Shown one piece after another: positions 62,401 to 64,000 of a stretch of DNA of 64,000 nt. The stretch is taken from the NCBI GenBank assembly GCA_013397435.1, contig VZRG01002580.1, positions 5,402 to 69,401 on the forward strand, given 5' to 3'. This stretch comes from Erythrocercus mccallii. Taxonomy: Eukaryota > Chordata > Aves > Passeriformes > Dicruridae. A model generated the notes under the pieces. It did not search any database, was not told the DNA's origin, and saw nothing but the letters and a program-made list of their open reading frames with translations. The translations under genes and the position numbers were made by a program. Each line of letters begins with the position of its first letter. Position 1 is the stretch's first letter.

Positions 62401-64000
62401 TTCAGGGAATGATAGAAAGCATCAGTGTGCTTATTTTATTGGCTTTGCAGGCTGGAAGTTCCCATGAAAGATTAGGTAAGATGATTTGTGCTTTTCAGTT
62501 GCAAAGCTCAGGATAAGCTGGACGTTCTCAGGACATGTTCTCAGCACTGTTCAACTTTGCTGAATGTGCAGTTCCATTGAACTCTGATTACTACAGAATT
62601 ACAGCTCACTGGCATAAAGCATTAGCATGATATTTTACTTTTTTTTTCCCCAGCAACCATTCAAGAATGGTACAGGGGAAAGAAAACAGCATTCTGAAAT
62701 AAGAATCACAGAGGAAATAGGCACGCACCTTATTTAAAATACTGCCAGCAATCTTAATTTTAGCAAAATGTTATTTCAGGACTGTCAGTGAGCAAATCTA
62801 TACATGGGTTTGTTTTGTCTGGGAAAAGACCCATGAAACATACAGTACCTTGCACTTTTTATGAATAAGAAAGCAATAACCTTCATTTACAGTTACAGGC
62901 TGCAGGTTAAAGGAGTCTTTCCAAAAGGAAAGGCTTATGATCAATGCTTTCAAGCACTGAAATGCTCAACTGAAGAAAACAGATACAGAACCCAAAGCTA
63001 TGAGCAGGAGTTGATGAAAGCACATTGTAATTCCACATGCTTTGCTGCACAGCCAAATTACACAGACCAAACACCTCCTCAATTTTCCAGCACAGAAAGG
63101 TGGGATTTGGAATATGGGTTTGGTGAAGAACTTAAAATGTGCCAGTTATTGTGTGCTTCTCCAAGAAGGAACCATTTTGTATGAGAAAGAGAATAGTGTG
63201 AAAATGTCACCTGAGAACTTCTTGAGAGTAAATGCAGCTTTTTATTGCTGTAAATGAATCCAAATGGCAACCAAGAGCCAAGCAACTCAACCATCAAACA
63301 GAGATTTGAATTGTGCAGACATATGTACACTGAGAATATGGTTTAGAGTACCTTGTAATGTACTTACTAGACATTTTAGAAGTCACTACAATTGTTCATA
63401 ATTCATCCCATCTATTTATTGCTTTTAAGTGCAAAAAATGGTCATTCTTACAAACACTCCTTTAGTCCTTCAGAGAACAGAGGCTGCTGATGACTACTGC
63501 AGAAATGGCTGATGTGCTGCTTTTACTTTCATGGACCAATCATCTCCCCTATTAAAACAGGCATTAGGTTTCCTTTAGTGTCCCTAACAGATTACTGCTG
63601 AAGGGACCTAGTCACAGAGCCAGGATTCTGCCAGTGCCAGCACTGACTGAACAGAATGAATCTATGGACATAAAGCTCGAAAATGGATCTGTCCACCTCA
63701 TCTGTTCCCATAAATTTCTACAATTACCTGTAACAACAGTACCATGACTGAAAAATCTGTGAATAAAAACGGTGATTTTGCATGTTCTGATGGCTGAGGT
63801 GCAATTACTTGCTAAGTTGCAGCTGCTTTTATTCTTCAGTCATGTTTTTCACATGGGGAGCAAAATAATTAACATTTGATATGTTAAACATTGACGAGCG
63901 CTGTGCCAAATCTGTGCAAAACTAACAGACCTGGAAGGCTGAAACAGAAGTTACAGTATTTTAAGACATGCTATAATAAATCAAATCCTTCCCTAAATTC
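53401..64000. other. Non-coding stretch to the window end, nothing recognised
   Basis: A+T-rich with scattered short open frames on both strands, the longest 107 codons at 62,861-63,184 on the plus strand; none is recognisable. Contains one pure purine tract near 61.7 kb. No KLF13 exon (the human 5' neighbour) was seen. Confidence 0.45.
61726..61769 (+). repeat. 44-nt uninterrupted purine tract
   Basis: All A or G for 44 nt, G-rich at its 3' end (GGGAGGGGAGAGGGGG). Such mirror-like purine tracts can form triplex or G-rich structures; no function can be read from sequence alone. Confidence 0.8.

Noticed and set aside
62861..63184. 107-codon plus-strand open frame near the window end
   Set aside because: No recognisable domain, no splice or promoter context; plausible by chance.

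Overview
This is vertebrate nuclear DNA, almost certainly from a bird. It is A+T-rich and intron-rich. The recognisable interspersed repeats are 3' ends of CR1 LINEs, the main repeat family of birds. It holds one large multi-exon gene on the minus strand, TRPM1 (melastatin, a TRP-family cation channel), with the microRNA gene mir-211 inside one of its introns. I see no prokaryotic features, no CRISPR array, and no rRNA or tRNA gene.

Layout, by plus-strand coordinate. 1-8,427 is the 3' flank of TRPM1: a young-looking CR1 3' end at the left edge, a short GGCAG-rich tandem repeat near 2.05 kb, an old CR1 3' end near 2.85 kb, and no recognised gene. 8,428-8,580 is the start of the TRPM1 3' UTR, with a candidate poly(A) signal. 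8,581-44,100 holds 26 consecutive coding exons of TRPM1, numbered 2 to 27 by counting back from the 27-exon human gene. Their lengths sum to 4,884 nt, or 1,627 codons plus a stop. Every junction has GT-AG ends and matching phase, so the gene looks intact and functional. mir-211 lies at about 39,045-39,125 in intron 6, its position in mammals. 44,101-64,000 is upstream (intron 1 and/or 5' flank). The first coding exon is not securely identified. Two weak candidates are listed: a 135-nt open segment at 44.8 kb and a GC-rich island with a good splice donor at 48.4 kb.

The host gene encodes an N-terminal TRPM homology region (exons 2-17), a six-helix channel with its pore loop (exons 19-24, including a 21-nt microexon), a TRP helix (exon 25), a coiled coil, and a long variable tail ending in ASTETEC (exons 26-27). 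From known biology of the family, TRPM1 is the transduction channel of retinal ON-bipolar cells and is also expressed in melanocytes. mir-211 is processed from its transcript and belongs to the miR-204/211 family, whose other member sits in the paralogue TRPM3. Residue numbers in the entries count from the first residue of exon 2.

In human, MTMR10 lies 3' of TRPM1 and KLF13 lies 5'. Neither is visible here, so if the order is conserved they lie outside the window.
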